Source of the DNA: Sphingomonas melonis
GTDB lineage: Bacteria; Pseudomonadota; Alphaproteobacteria; Sphingomonadales; Sphingomonadaceae
DNA: 64,000 nucleotides
NCBI RefSeq assembly: GCF_013409985.1
Contig: NZ_JACCBY010000001.1
Location: 310,001 to 374,000, forward strand
Reading direction: 5' to 3'
In this document: positions 27,524 to 37,714 of the stretch, in pieces
How positions within the stretch are numbered: the first letter of the stretch is position 1
Layout of the letters: every line of letters starts with the position of its first letter
Position numbers and translations under genes: made by a program
The notes under the pieces: model-generated
What the model was told of the DNA's origin: nothing
Databases searched by the model: none
What the model saw: the letters and a program-made list of their open reading frames with translations, nothing else

Positions 27524-29308
27524 CTACCGCGCGCAGACATAGTCCCCGGGCGCTTCGCCGAGTGCCGCCAGCGGTCCCTCGCCGGGCCGGCGGGCGCCCT
27601 CGGCGGGAACGGTGTCACCCGCCAGGTCGCGCAGCCAGCCGAGCCAGTCGGGCCACCAGCTGCCCTTGGTCTCGGTCGCGCCGGCGACGAATTCCTCCAG
27701 CGTCTGCGCGGTCGAATCGTTGGTCCAATATTGATATTTGCCGGCGGCGGGAGGATTGACCACGCCGGCGATATGGCCCGAGCCGGCGAGCACGAACCGG
27801 AGCGGCCCACGCAGCAGATGGGTGATTCGCCAGACGCTCTCGGCCGGCGCGATATGATCCTCGCGCCCCGCCTGGACATAGGCCGGTGTCGTCACCCGGC
27901 CGAGGTCGAGCGCCTCGCCCGCCACCGACATCGCGCCGGGCTGGACGAGCAGATTGTCGCGATACAGATCGGTCAGGTAGGACAGATGCCATTTCGCCGG
28001 CAGGTTGGTGGTGTCGCCGTTCCAGTGGAGCAGGTCGAACGGCGTATAGTCCGCCCCCAGCAGGTAATTGTTGGTAACATAGTTCCAGATCAGGTCGCGC
28101 CCGCGCAGCAGGTTGAAGGTCGCGGCCATGTAGCGGCCGTCGAGGAAGCCCTGCGGCGACAGCGTGCCGATCAGCGCCAGCTGCTCGTCGGTGACGAAAT
28201 GCTGCAACTCGCCGGCGCGGGCGAAATCGACCTGCGCGGTGAAGAAGGTCGCGCTGGCGATCTTGTCGGCCTCGCCGCGCGCGGCGAGCAGCGCCAGCGT
28301 CGCGGCGAGCGTCGTGCCGGCGACGCAATAGCCGATCGTATGCACCGCGGGCACGTCGAGCGCGGCGCGGATCGTGTCGACCGCATCGACCTGTGCGGTG
28401 ACGTAATCGTCCCACATTACGTCCTTCATCGACGCGTCGGCCGACTTCCACGACACCATGAACACGGTGATGCCCTGGTCCACCGCCCAGCGGATGAAGC
28501 TTTTCTCCGGGGTCAGGTCGAGGATGTAGAAGCGGTTGATCCACGGCGGAAAGATCACCAGCGGCGTCGCCAGCACGCGCTCGGTGGTCGGCGTGTACTG
28601 GATCAACTCGTACAGCGGCGTGCGCTTGACCACCTTGCCCGGCGTCGTCGCCAGGTTGCGGCCGACCTCGAACGCCCCCTCCGACGTATGGGTGAGCTGG
28701 CCCTTCTGGATGTCGGCGAGCATGTTCTTGAGCCCGTCGAGCAGATTCTGCCCCTTGGTCGCGATCGTCTTCTCGACCACCTCGGGATTGGTCAGCGGGA
28801 AGTTGGACGGGCTCATCGCCTCGACCAGCCCGCGCGCGGCGAAGCGCAGCTGCTCCTTCTGCCGCTCGGGCACGCCGTCGAGCGCATCGACGCCGCGCAG
28901 CATATGGTCGGCGATCAGATTGTAGCTGCGGCGGATCCAGTCGAACCAGGGATCGTCGCGCCACGCCGCCGCCTTGAAGCGCTTGTCGCGGGCATCGCCC
29001 TCGGAGTGCGGCGGTGGCGGCACCGCGGCGGCGGGATCGACGAACCGCTGCCACAGCGCGAGATTGTCTCGCCAGTAATCCTGCGTCTGCCGCAGGAGCG
29101 CCGGATTGAGCAACGGCGCGGGCGGGGCCGCGGGCGCCGCGCCGCCCGCGGCCATCAGCCCCAGGCCCTGCTCCATCATCATCTGCTGTGCGCGCCCCAT
29201 CACCCAGGTCCAATGCTGGAGCTCGGCAAGATCGGGCGTGCCGGCGGCGGCGCCGGCGGGGTAGGTTGCGCGCGCGCGCGCGCTCTGGTCGTCGTGCGGA
29301 TCGGCCAT
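27524..29308 (-). CDS. phaC: Class I poly(3-hydroxyalkanoate) synthase
   Basis: A 594-residue granule-bound polymerase that joins (R)-3-hydroxyacyl-CoA units. It has the PhaC N-terminal domain and an alpha/beta-hydrolase core: lipase-like box IGYCVAGTT with the catalytic Cys at about 328, REDHIAPAES with the catalytic Asp, and GSGHIAGVVNPP with the catalytic His. Length and motifs indicate class I (no phaE needed). I chose ATG 29308 (MADPHDDQSARA); the open frame upstream is antisense to the divergent transporter. The N-terminus is coded through a (GC)8 tract. It is followed by phaP after 89 bases. Confidence 0.96.
   Translation of the reverse strand: MADPHDDQSARARATYPAGAAAGTPDLAELQHWTWVMGRAQQMMMEQGLGLMAAGGAAPAAPPAPLLNPALLRQTQDYWRDNLALWQRFVDPAAAVPPPPHSEGDARDKRFKAAAWRDDPWFDWIRRSYNLIADHMLRGVDALDGVPERQKEQLRFAARGLVEAMSPSNFPLTNPEVVEKTIATKGQNLLDGLKNMLADIQKGQLTHTSEGAFEVGRNLATTPGKVVKRTPLYELIQYTPTTERVLATPLVIFPPWINRFYILDLTPEKSFIRWAVDQGITVFMVSWKSADASMKDVMWDDYVTAQVDAVDTIRAALDVPAVHTIGYCVAGTTLAATLALLAARGEADKIASATFFTAQVDFARAGELQHFVTDEQLALIGTLSPQGFLDGRYMAATFNLLRGRDLIWNYVTNNYLLGADYTPFDLLHWNGDTTNLPAKWHLSYLTDLYRDNLLVQPGAMSVAGEALDLGRVTTPAYVQAGREDHIAPAESVWRITHLLRGPLRFVLAGSGHIAGVVNPPAAGKYQYWTNDSTAQTLEEFVAGATETKGSWWPDWLGWLRDLAGDTVPAEGARRPGEGPLAALGEAPGDYVCAR
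29268..29283. repeat. (GC)8 dinucleotide tract inside the phaC N-terminus
   Basis: Sixteen alternating G and C bases fall at about codons 9-14 of phaC. The unit is 2 bases, so a change in unit number would shift the reading frame. Alternating GC tracts can also adopt Z-form DNA. Confidence 0.8.
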
Positions 29309-29425
29309 GGCATCCTCTTCTCCGCCGCGATGGTACCCGTCGCGGGCGCGCGAGGGAATGGCTATCCGCATCCGTCGCCGCGCGCGCGGTTTGCAGGCCG
29401 GGCGAAAGCCGCTAGCGTCGCGGCG

Positions 29426-30100
29426 ATGGACACTCCGGTTCGCGCTATCCCGCGCTCGCTCTTCGCTTTTTCGATCTTCTACGGCGGCATGGTCTGCATC
29501 GCCGGCGTGCTCGGCAACAAACAGGTCGCGCTCGGCCCGCTGTCGGCCTTGGGGCCGCTCGTCGGGCTGGGGCCGCTGGCGGTGGAGGCGGGCATCTTCG
29601 CCTTCCTGCTGCTCGTCGTCGTGTCGAGCGCGGTTGCCGAGCTGCACGGCCGCCACAGTGCGACGCGGCTGGTGCAGATCGGCTTCGTGCCGCTGGTCGT
29701 GTCGATCCTGCTGTCGGTGGTGGTCCTCTCGGTCCCCGCCGCGGCCGACATGGACCCCGCCCGGCGCGACGCCTTCGCGATGATCATGGGCGGCACGCCG
29801 CGCATCTGGCTGGGCGGCATCGTCGCCTACGGCGTCTCGCAGACGCTCAACGTCACCATCTTCGCCGCGCTCAAGGGGCGCGAGGGCGGCGGGCTGCTGT
29901 GGCTGCGCGCCGGTATCGCCAGCGTGCTCAGCCAGATCGTCGACACCCTGCTGTTCGTGACGATCGCCTTCGCCGGCGTCTTCCCGATCGGCGAGCTGCT
30001 GCTCGGCCAGATGATCGCCAAGGTGCTGCTCTCGGCGATCCTGGTGCCGCCGCTGATCTACCTGTTCGTCGGCCTGGGACGGCGGCTCGACCGCGGCTGA
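29426..30100 (+). CDS. VUT-family (YhhQ-like) putative queuosine-precursor transporter
   Basis: A 224-residue inner-membrane protein with about six hydrophobic helices. It has the FYGGMVCIAGVLGNKQVAL start and the VSQTLNVTIFAALKGREGGGLLWLRAG(I)ASVLSQIVDTLLFV core characteristic of the vitamin-uptake-like/YhhQ family, which imports queuine or preQ precursors. No S-component partner or queuosine biosynthesis gene is adjacent, although gluQ, which acts on queuosine tRNA, lies at the start of the window. ATG 29426 is divergent from phaC across 117 bases. Confidence 0.87.
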   Translation: MDTPVRAIPRSLFAFSIFYGGMVCIAGVLGNKQVALGPLSALGPLVGLGPLAVEAGIFAFLLLVVVSSAVAELHGRHSATRLVQIGFVPLVVSILLSVVVLSVPAAADMDPARRDAFAMIMGGTPRIWLGGIVAYGVSQTLNVTIFAALKGREGGGLLWLRAGIASVLSQIVDTLLFVTIAFAGVFPIGELLLGQMIAKVLLSAILVPPLIYLFVGLGRRLDRG

Positions 30101-30149
30101 CGGGCAGACGCGCCGCTTCCAAGGCCGGATGTCGATACGCGTCCAGCTT

Positions 30150-30258
30150 CGTCATCCCGGCGGACGCCGGGCTCCATGGTTACGATGGTCACGAAGGGGG
30201 GGGGGCGCATGACCGCCCCGTCAGCGCGCCCATGGATCCCGACCGTCGTCGGATGACG
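30150..30258. repeat. Intergenic repeat family B, copy 4, with a G10 run
   Basis: It opens CGTCATCCCGGCGGACGCCGG and closes CGTCGTCGGATGACG, slightly decayed at the right end. A run of 10 G (30196-30205) lies in its centre. It sits between the convergent transporter and gapR genes; no gene is seen in 30101-30361. Confidence 0.7.
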
Positions 30259-30361
30259 AAGGTGGTGGGAATGCCCATCACCCGGACCCGTTCGCAGGTC
30301 CACCCTGCGACGACGGGAGCGGCTGCCGTACAAGAAGGCGACCGCTGGCCGCCCCCGTCGC

Positions 30362-30628
30362 TCAGATCATGCCGAGCGCCTGCATGTACACTTCGAGGAT
30401 CGCCTCCTCCTCCTGATACTCTTCCTTCTTCTTCTTGCGGATGGAGAGGATCTTGCGGATCGCCTTGGGATCGTAGCCGCGGCCCTTGGCCTCGGCCATC
30501 ACGTCCTTGATGTCGTCGGCGATGCCCTTCTTCTCTTCCTCGAGCCGCTCGGCGCGCTCGATCAGGAGGCGCAGCTCGTCCGCCGCGACCTGGCCGCCGC
30601 CCATGCCGTCTTGCCGTTCTTCCGCCAT
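30362..30628 (-). CDS. gapR: GapR-family chromosome-structuring protein (DUF2312)
   Basis: An 88-residue, highly charged, all-helical protein, matching the ~89-residue Caulobacter GapR. It has [20 protein letters not shown], then [21 protein letters not shown], then a basic [11 protein letters not shown] helix and the YMQALGM end. GapR clamps overtwisted DNA ahead of forks and polymerases and stimulates topoisomerases. It is an alphaproteobacterial marker. Start ATG 30628 (MAEERQDGM); the upstream frame lacks conserved sequence. Confidence 0.93.
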   Translation of the reverse strand: MAEERQDGMGGGQVAADELRLLIERAERLEEEKKGIADDIKDVMAEAKGRGYDPKAIRKILSIRKKKKEEYQEEEAILEVYMQALGMI

Positions 30629-30733
30629 TGTCCCACCCCGCCGCAGGCACCCTGCGGCCCTCATATGATTCGCTGAAAGGATACCGGCCACATGCCGGTA
30701 GGGGCGGGCGTCTAGGCGCTTAGTCGGCGCGGC

Positions 30734-32641
<1,908 letters not shown>

Positions 32642-32651
32642 GGTCGACCTT

Positions 32652-32683
32652 GTAGGCGCCGTGGCCGACGCCGCGGCGCCTAC
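32652..32683 (+). terminator. Stem-loop after pyk
   Basis: GTAGGCGCCG and CGGCGCCTAC form a perfect 10-bp stem around a 12-base loop, starting 10 bases after the pyk stop. The T-run is poor. Confidence 0.6.
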
Positions 32684-32744
32684 GACCATTCCGCCGACGT
32701 TACGTATGGATGACGGGCGTGGGAGCGGCTAAGGACCGGGCGTC

Positions 32745-33764
32745 ATGTACCGTCCCGCCCTGTCCGTCGTCATTCCGTGCTATAACGAGGCCCCGTGCCT
32801 GGACCTGCTGCACGCGCGGGTCGCGGCGGCGGCACGGGCCGCGGTCGGCGACGATCACGAGATCGTGCTGATCAACGACGGCAGCCGCGACGACAGCTGG
32901 GCGGTGATGCAGCGGCTCAGCGAACAGGACCCGCGGCTCGTCGCGATCAACCTGTCGCGCAACCACGGCCACCAGCTCGCGCTGACCGCCGGGCTCGACC
33001 TGTGTTCGGGCGAGCAGATCCTGATCATCGACGCCGATCTGCAGGATCCGCCCGAACTGCTCACCGACATGCGTGCGACGATGGCGGCGCAGGGCGCCGA
33101 CGTCGTCTATGCGGTGCGCCGCAAGCGCGAGGGCGAGACGATCTTCAAGAAGGCGACCGCCGCCGCTTTCTATCGCGTGCTCGACCGCGTCACCGATACG
33201 CCGATCCCGCTCGATACCGGCGATTTCCGGCTGATGAGCCGCCGCGCGCTCGACGCGTTGCTGTCGCTGCCCGAACAGGCGCGCTTCATCCGCGGCATGG
33301 TCGCCTGGGTCGGCTTCCGCCAGGTGCCCTTTCCCTATGACCGCGCCGAGCGCCATGCCGGCGAGACCAACTATCCGCTCGGCAAGATGGTGCGGCTCGC
33401 CTTCGACGCGGTCACCGGCTTCTCGACCGCGCCGCTGCGCTTCGCCAGCCACGCCTCGGTGATCCTCGCCGGCGCGTCGCTGCTGCTGCTCTTCTATATC
33501 CTGTGGGGCTTTTTCGAAGGCTCGCCGGTGCAGGGCTGGACCTCGACGATGCTCGTCGTGACGGTGCTGTCGGCGGCGCAGATGTTCGTGCTCGGCATGA
33601 TCGGCGAATATCTCGGTCGCCTCTACATCGAATCGAAGCGGCGACCGCTGTACCTCGTCGCCGACATCGCCGGCCCGGTGAAGGGCCATTCGACGCTCGG
33701 CTTCAACGCGGCAGAGCCCTCGACCGAGTTCGAGGCGGCGGACGGGCGCAAGGCGGCGGAATAA
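32745..33764 (+). CDS. Family 2 glycosyltransferase, GtrB/polyprenyl-phosphate-sugar synthase type
   Basis: A 339-residue membrane-bound glycosyltransferase. The GT-A domain has LSVVIPCYNEAPCLD, INDGSRDDSW, INLSRNHGHQLALTAGLD and the DADLQDPPELL metal/nucleotide motif. DTGDFRLMSRRALDAL and AGETNYPLGKM are typical of the DPM1/GtrB group, which moves a sugar from a nucleotide to undecaprenyl phosphate. Two C-terminal transmembrane helices (about 235-262 and 275-300) end in EYLGRLYIESKRRP. Its natural partners, a GtrA-type flippase and a GT-C transferase, lie at 37.2-39.5 kb, separated by the phospholipase and methyltransferase genes. Confidence 0.92.
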   Translation: MYRPALSVVIPCYNEAPCLDLLHARVAAAARAAVGDDHEIVLINDGSRDDSWAVMQRLSEQDPRLVAINLSRNHGHQLALTAGLDLCSGEQILIIDADLQDPPELLTDMRATMAAQGADVVYAVRRKREGETIFKKATAAAFYRVLDRVTDTPIPLDTGDFRLMSRRALDALLSLPEQARFIRGMVAWVGFRQVPFPYDRAERHAGETNYPLGKMVRLAFDAVTGFSTAPLRFASHASVILAGASLLLLFYILWGFFEGSPVQGWTSTMLVVTVLSAAQMFVLGMIGEYLGRLYIESKRRPLYLVADIAGPVKGHSTLGFNAAEPSTEFEAADGRKAAE

Positions 33765-33767
33765 GCC

Positions 33768-33794
33768 AGCCGATCGCCGGCCGGCGACGCGGCT
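33768..33794 (+). terminator. Weak stem-loop after the GtrB-like gene
   Basis: The perfect palindrome CGCCGGCCGGCG (33775-33786) is flanked by AGCC and GGCT 4 bases after the stop codon. There is no T-run. The bases after it (to 33975) have lower GC than the surroundings and no further gene that I can support. Confidence 0.35.
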
Positions 33795-33975
33795 GCCAAA
33801 CATCCGTTATCGTTGACCATCGCGGCCCGAGTTGCCGCGCAATGGTGGTCGCCGGATTGGCAGGCTCGCAGCCAGTTTGCAAATAAGACAGTCGGCTTCT
33901 CGCGTCTGTCACGGTGTTGCAGCATCCACCCCATAGTGGCGCCTCGTCTACAAGCGAGTAGGGGGCGTATCCGCG

Positions 33976-34158
33976 ATGGCACAATCCTTCCGTAACTGTC
34001 CGCGCGTCCTTCGCAGTCGCGCAACCTATTGCATAAGCGCCGTCATTGCTTGCGCTCTATTGGCCTCCTGTCGTGGTCAGGCGGTCGGAGAGGGGGATGG
34101 CGCGTCGCAGCCGCAGCCGCAGCCGACCAAGACGGTGCTCAAACACTGCGCGCCCTGA
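33976..34158 (+). CDS. Possible small lipoprotein upstream of the phospholipase gene
   Basis: A 60-residue ORF from ATG 33976. A basic start (MAQSFRNCPRVLRSRATYC) leads to a hydrophobic stretch ending LLASC, a good lipobox, so it may be a lipid-anchored peptide. The mature part is ~28 residues with a QPQPQP run and a terminal Cys. It lies 67 bases before the phospholipase C start on the same strand. There is no strong ribosome site and no family I recognise; a chance ORF is possible. Confidence 0.4.
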   Translation: MAQSFRNCPRVLRSRATYCISAVIACALLASCRGQAVGEGDGASQPQPQPTKTVLKHCAP

Positions 34159-34225
34159 CGCCCGACGCCTGATGCCCCGACACCCTGTCGAACGCCTTTC
34201 GTCGTTTCCCATGAGGAACTGATCC

Positions 34226-36457
34226 GTGACCAACAGACGCGATTTCCTGCGGCTCGCCGGCACCGGCGCCGCTGCGGCGGGGGCGCTTGCCGCCCTGCCG
34301 CTTTCGATCCGGCGCGCGCTCGCCATTCCCGCCAACAACGCGACCGGCACGATCAAGGATGTCGAGCACGTCGTCATCCTGATGCAGGAGAATCGCGCGT
34401 TCGATCAGTATTTCGGCACGTTCAAGGGTGTGCGCGGCTTCGGCGACCGGTTTTCGATCCCGCTGCCCGGCGGCCGCAGCGTCTGGCAGCAGACGCGCGC
34501 CAAGGGCGCGGTGCTGACCCCCTATCACCTCGATGGCACCGCCAACAACGCGCAGCGCGCCACCGGCGTCCCGCATTCGTGGGTCGACAGCCAGGAGGCG
34601 TGGGACAGCGGCCGGATGACGAGCTGGCCGGTGTCGAAGACCGAGGAATCGATGGGCTATTACAAGGAGCAGGAGGTGCCGTTCCAGTTCGCGCTGGCCA
34701 ACGCCTTCACGCTCTGCGACGCCTATCACTGCTCGGTCCATGCCGGCACCGACGTCAACCGCAGCTTCCACATCAGCGGCACCAACGGGCCGACCGCGAC
34801 CAACACCGCCTTCGTCAACAACGAATGGGACGCGATCGACGGCGATCCGGCGACGCAGGACATCGGCTATACCTGGACCACCTATGCCGAGCGGCTGGAA
34901 AAGGCGGGGGTGAGCTGGATCTGCTACCAGAACATGCCCGATGAGTGGGGCGACAACATGCTCGGCGCCTTCGTGCCGTTCCGCCGCGCCAACATCGCCT
35001 CGGGCTATCCGGTGTCGAGCGGCGGCGCGCCAGGCCAATTCTATAACAAGACCGGCCAGCCGCTGCCCTATCACGCCTATGATCCCACCACCGACAATGC
35101 GAAGAACCCGCTCTACAAGGGGATCGCCAACACGCTGCCGGGGACGACGCCGGACCGCTATCTCGACACCTTCCGCAGCGACGTGCGCAACGGGCGGCTG
35201 CCGCAGGTCTCGTGGCTGCACGCGCCGTCGATCTACTGCGAACATCCCGGCCCCTCCAGCCCGGTGCAGGGCGCCTGGTTCATCCAGGAGGTGCTCGACG
35301 CGCTGACCGCCAGCCCGGACGTCTGGAGCAAGACCGTCCTGCTCATCAACTATGACGAGAATGACGGCTATTTCGACCATGTGCCGTCGCCGTCTGCGCC
35401 GTCACGCAACGCCGACGGCACGCTGGCGGGCAAATCGACGCTGTCCGACGCGGCAATGGCCTATGAATATTTCACCCAAGTCCCACCCCCCAACAGCACG
35501 ATACAGCCCAAGGCGGACGGCCGCGTCTTCGGACCCGGCCCGCGCGTGCCGCTGTTCGTCGTGTCGCCGTGGAGCCGCGGCGGCTGGGTCAATTCGCAGG
35601 TGTTCGACCATACGTCGGTGCTGCGCTTCCTGGAGGCGCGGTTCGGGGTGCAGGAGCCGAACATCAGCCCCTATCGCCGCACCGTCTGCGGCGATCTGAC
35701 GAGCGCGTTCAATTTCGCGACGCCCAATACCGAGGCGCTGCCGACGCTGAGCGGCCGCAGCAGCCGCGCCGACGCCGACCGGCTGCGCGCCGCGCAGGAC
35801 GCGCTGCCCGACGTGCCGGTGCCGCGCGACCCCAACCTGCCGATCCAGGCGACCGGCCATCGCCCCTCGCGGGCGCTGCCCTACGAACTGCACACCAGCG
35901 CGCGGGTCGCCGCGGCCGGCACGGTGCAGCTGCTGTTCGCCAACAGCGGCACGCAGGCCGCGGTGTTCCACGTCTACGACCGCTACAACCTCGACCGGGT
36001 GCCGCGCCGCTACGTCGTCGAGGCGGGCAAGACGCTCGACGACAGCTGGAACGCCGGCCGCGACAATCAGGGCCGCTACGATCTCTGGGTGCTCGGCCCC
36101 AACGGCTACCACCGCCATTTCACGGGCGACACCAACCGGTTGTCGAGCACCACCGCGAGCCCCGAGATCCGCGTCTGCTACGATGTCGCCAACGCCGAGG
36201 TCTATGTCGATCTGCTCAACGGCGGTGCCGCCGCCTGCACCTTCACGGTCGAGCCGCGCGCCTACCGCCGCGACGGCCCATGGACCGCGCCGGTTGCGGC
36301 GCAGGGGCAGGCGACGCTGCACTGGTCGCTCGCCGACAGCGGCGCCTGGTATGATTTCGCCGTCCGCTGCGACAGCGATCTGTCCTTCACACGCCGCTTC
36401 GCCGGCCGGGTGGAGACGGGCGCGCATACGGTGAGCGACCCGGCGATGGCGATGTGA
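34226..36457 (+). CDS. plcC: Tat-exported phosphocholine-type phospholipase C
   Basis: A 743-residue protein with a twin-arginine signal (NRRDFLRLAGTGAAAAG). The catalytic domain has VEHVVILMQENRAFDQYFGT (about 46-65) and LLINYDENDGYFDHV, and further on PRVPLFVVSPWSRGG with the W-S-R-G-G motif of the phosphoesterase (PF04185) family. The C-terminal ~200 residues form two DUF756 domains, as in PlcN/PlcH-type enzymes. It releases diacylglycerol from phosphatidylcholine or sphingomyelin outside the inner membrane and may scavenge phosphate. GTG 34226 has GAGGAA ~9 bases upstream. It sits between sugar-transfer genes. Confidence 0.92.
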   Translation: MTNRRDFLRLAGTGAAAAGALAALPLSIRRALAIPANNATGTIKDVEHVVILMQENRAFDQYFGTFKGVRGFGDRFSIPLPGGRSVWQQTRAKGAVLTPYHLDGTANNAQRATGVPHSWVDSQEAWDSGRMTSWPVSKTEESMGYYKEQEVPFQFALANAFTLCDAYHCSVHAGTDVNRSFHISGTNGPTATNTAFVNNEWDAIDGDPATQDIGYTWTTYAERLEKAGVSWICYQNMPDEWGDNMLGAFVPFRRANIASGYPVSSGGAPGQFYNKTGQPLPYHAYDPTTDNAKNPLYKGIANTLPGTTPDRYLDTFRSDVRNGRLPQVSWLHAPSIYCEHPGPSSPVQGAWFIQEVLDALTASPDVWSKTVLLINYDENDGYFDHVPSPSAPSRNADGTLAGKSTLSDAAMAYEYFTQVPPPNSTIQPKADGRVFGPGPRVPLFVVSPWSRGGWVNSQVFDHTSVLRFLEARFGVQEPNISPYRRTVCGDLTSAFNFATPNTEALPTLSGRSSRADADRLRAAQDALPDVPVPRDPNLPIQATGHRPSRALPYELHTSARVAAAGTVQLLFANSGTQAAVFHVYDRYNLDRVPRRYVVEAGKTLDDSWNAGRDNQGRYDLWVLGPNGYHRHFTGDTNRLSSTTASPEIRVCYDVANAEVYVDLLNGGAAACTFTVEPRAYRRDGPWTAPVAAQGQATLHWSLADSGAWYDFAVRCDSDLSFTRRFAGRVETGAHTVSDPAMAM

Positions 36458-36465
36458 CCGTCAGA

Positions 36466-36491
36466 CCCTCCCTCGCCTGCGCGGGGGAGGG
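36466..36491. terminator. Stem-loop between convergent phospholipase and methyltransferase genes
   Basis: CCCTCCCTCGC-4 nt-GCGGGGGAGGG gives an 11-bp stem with one G-T pair. It fills the 35-base gap between the two stops. It resembles a single arm of a family D repeat. Confidence 0.55.
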
Positions 36492-36492
36492 A

Positions 36493-37224
36493 TCAGGCGG
36501 TGGGCTCGGCCAGCGTGACGATCGACACGCCCGGGGTCAGCGGCACCCGCCCGACCGCGTGGCGCTCGAGCCGGAAGATCGTCTCGAACACGGCATTGAG
36601 CGGCTTGGCGGGGGGCGAATCGTCGCTGTCGTCGCGCCCCGTGAGGCGGCCGGCGATGCGCGCCGCCGCCGCCAGCGGAAATAGCAGCGAATTGAAATAG
36701 GTGAGCTTGCGCGGCGCCAGCCCCGCCGTGACGATCGCCTTGGCCAGCGACGCCTTGGAATAGCGGCGATGGTGGTGGTTCACCACGTCGTGCGCGCTCC
36801 ACAGCCATTGGTGTGCCGGCACCGCGATCAGGATCTTGCCGCCCGGCTTGAGCAGGCTCGCCATCCCCTTCAGCGCGGCGACATCGTCCTCGATATGCTC
36901 GACGACATCGAGCACCGCGACCAGATCGTACGTGCCGCGCGTCACGCCGGGCAGGTCGGGCAGCGGCGCATCGCCGACCGGACGGCCGAGCCGCTCGCTG
37001 GCGATCGCGCGCGCGGCGGGATCGATCTCGATCGCGTCGACCGCGCCGAAGCGCGCCAGCATCGGCAGATTGTGGCCGGTGCCGCAGCCGATCTCGAGGA
37101 TGCGCGCGTCCTGCGGCAGTCGGCCGTAGCGGGTCAGATAATCGCTGAGGATGTCGCGGCGCGCGCGATACCACCAATGCGTGGAATCATGCGCGGCCAT
37201 GCGGTCGTAGACGATGCGATCCAT
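36493..37224 (-). CDS. Class I SAM-dependent methyltransferase
   Basis: A 243-residue protein. It starts MDRIVYDRMAAHDSTHWWYRARR, the WWYRARR N-terminus common in methyltransferases of polysaccharide or lipid gene clusters. SAM motif I is ILEIGCGTGHNLPML, and LVAVLDVVEHIEDD with LKPGGKILIAVPAHQ form the later motifs. A Tyr/Phe-rich C-terminus (YFNSLLFPLAAAARI) may touch the membrane. Its ATG overlaps the stop of the GtrA-like gene by one base (TAATG), so the two are translationally coupled. Substrate unknown; a lipid-linked sugar or polyprenyl carrier is a guess. Confidence 0.85.
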   Translation of the reverse strand: MDRIVYDRMAAHDSTHWWYRARRDILSDYLTRYGRLPQDARILEIGCGTGHNLPMLARFGAVDAIEIDPAARAIASERLGRPVGDAPLPDLPGVTRGTYDLVAVLDVVEHIEDDVAALKGMASLLKPGGKILIAVPAHQWLWSAHDVVNHHHRRYSKASLAKAIVTAGLAPRKLTYFNSLLFPLAAAARIAGRLTGRDDSDDSPPAKPLNAVFETIFRLERHAVGRVPLTPGVSIVTLAEPTA

Positions 37225-37655
37225 TAAGCGAACACCAGCCAGCGATTGAGGATGAAGGTGACGATCGTCGCCAGCGCCACCGCGGGCAGCAGCGGCGCCC
37301 AGGCGGGCAGGCCGAAATGCGCGGTGCCGATCCAGGTGACGAGCGCATTGAGCGCCATGCCGGTCGCCTGCACGCCGACGAACTGCGCCTGCTGCCAGCC
37401 GCCGCGGCGGCGCGTGCCATGGCCCTTGAAGCTCCAGCGGCTGTGCAGGAAGAAGCCCGCGGTCACCGCGACGGCGAAGGCGAAGGGCACGGCATAGACG
37501 GCATGGTCGCGCGGGAAGACCCAGGTGGTCAGCGGCAGGTAAACCGCTGAATAGATCAGCGTCGAGATGCCGCCGGCGATGCCGAAGCGGATCATCTGCC
37601 CCAGCATGCCGCTGTCGCGCATCGCCGCAAGTCGTGCCGGTGCTTCCCTCGCCAT
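37224..37655 (-). CDS. GtrA-family membrane protein
   Basis: A 143-residue protein with four hydrophobic helices and the GtrA pattern: MIRFGIAGGISTLIYSAVYLPL near the start, HSRWSFKG in the middle, and FILNRWLVF at the C-terminus. GtrA proteins are proposed flippases for lipid-linked sugars made by GtrB-type enzymes. It is coupled to the methyltransferase gene and divergent from the GT-C-type gene, so flippase and transferase flank one promoter region of 59 bases. Confidence 0.92.
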   Translation of the reverse strand: MAREAPARLAAMRDSGMLGQMIRFGIAGGISTLIYSAVYLPLTTWVFPRDHAVYAVPFAFAVAVTAGFFLHSRWSFKGHGTRRRGGWQQAQFVGVQATGMALNALVTWIGTAHFGLPAWAPLLPAVALATIVTFILNRWLVFA

Positions 37656-37714
37656 CCGCTCCGCCCTAAAGGCAATGCTCCGGGAACGAAACGGCCAAAT
37701 CGAAAGTCGCTCAG

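Noticed and set aside
27500..29425. Large plus-strand extension upstream of the YhhQ-like transporter
   Set aside because: The part before ATG 29426 is antisense to phaC and low-complexity Arg/Gly/Val. The transporter starts with its own conserved N-terminus.
30196..30205. G10 run as a phase-variable switch
   Set aside because: It lies inside an intergenic family B repeat between convergent genes, not in a coding or promoter region.
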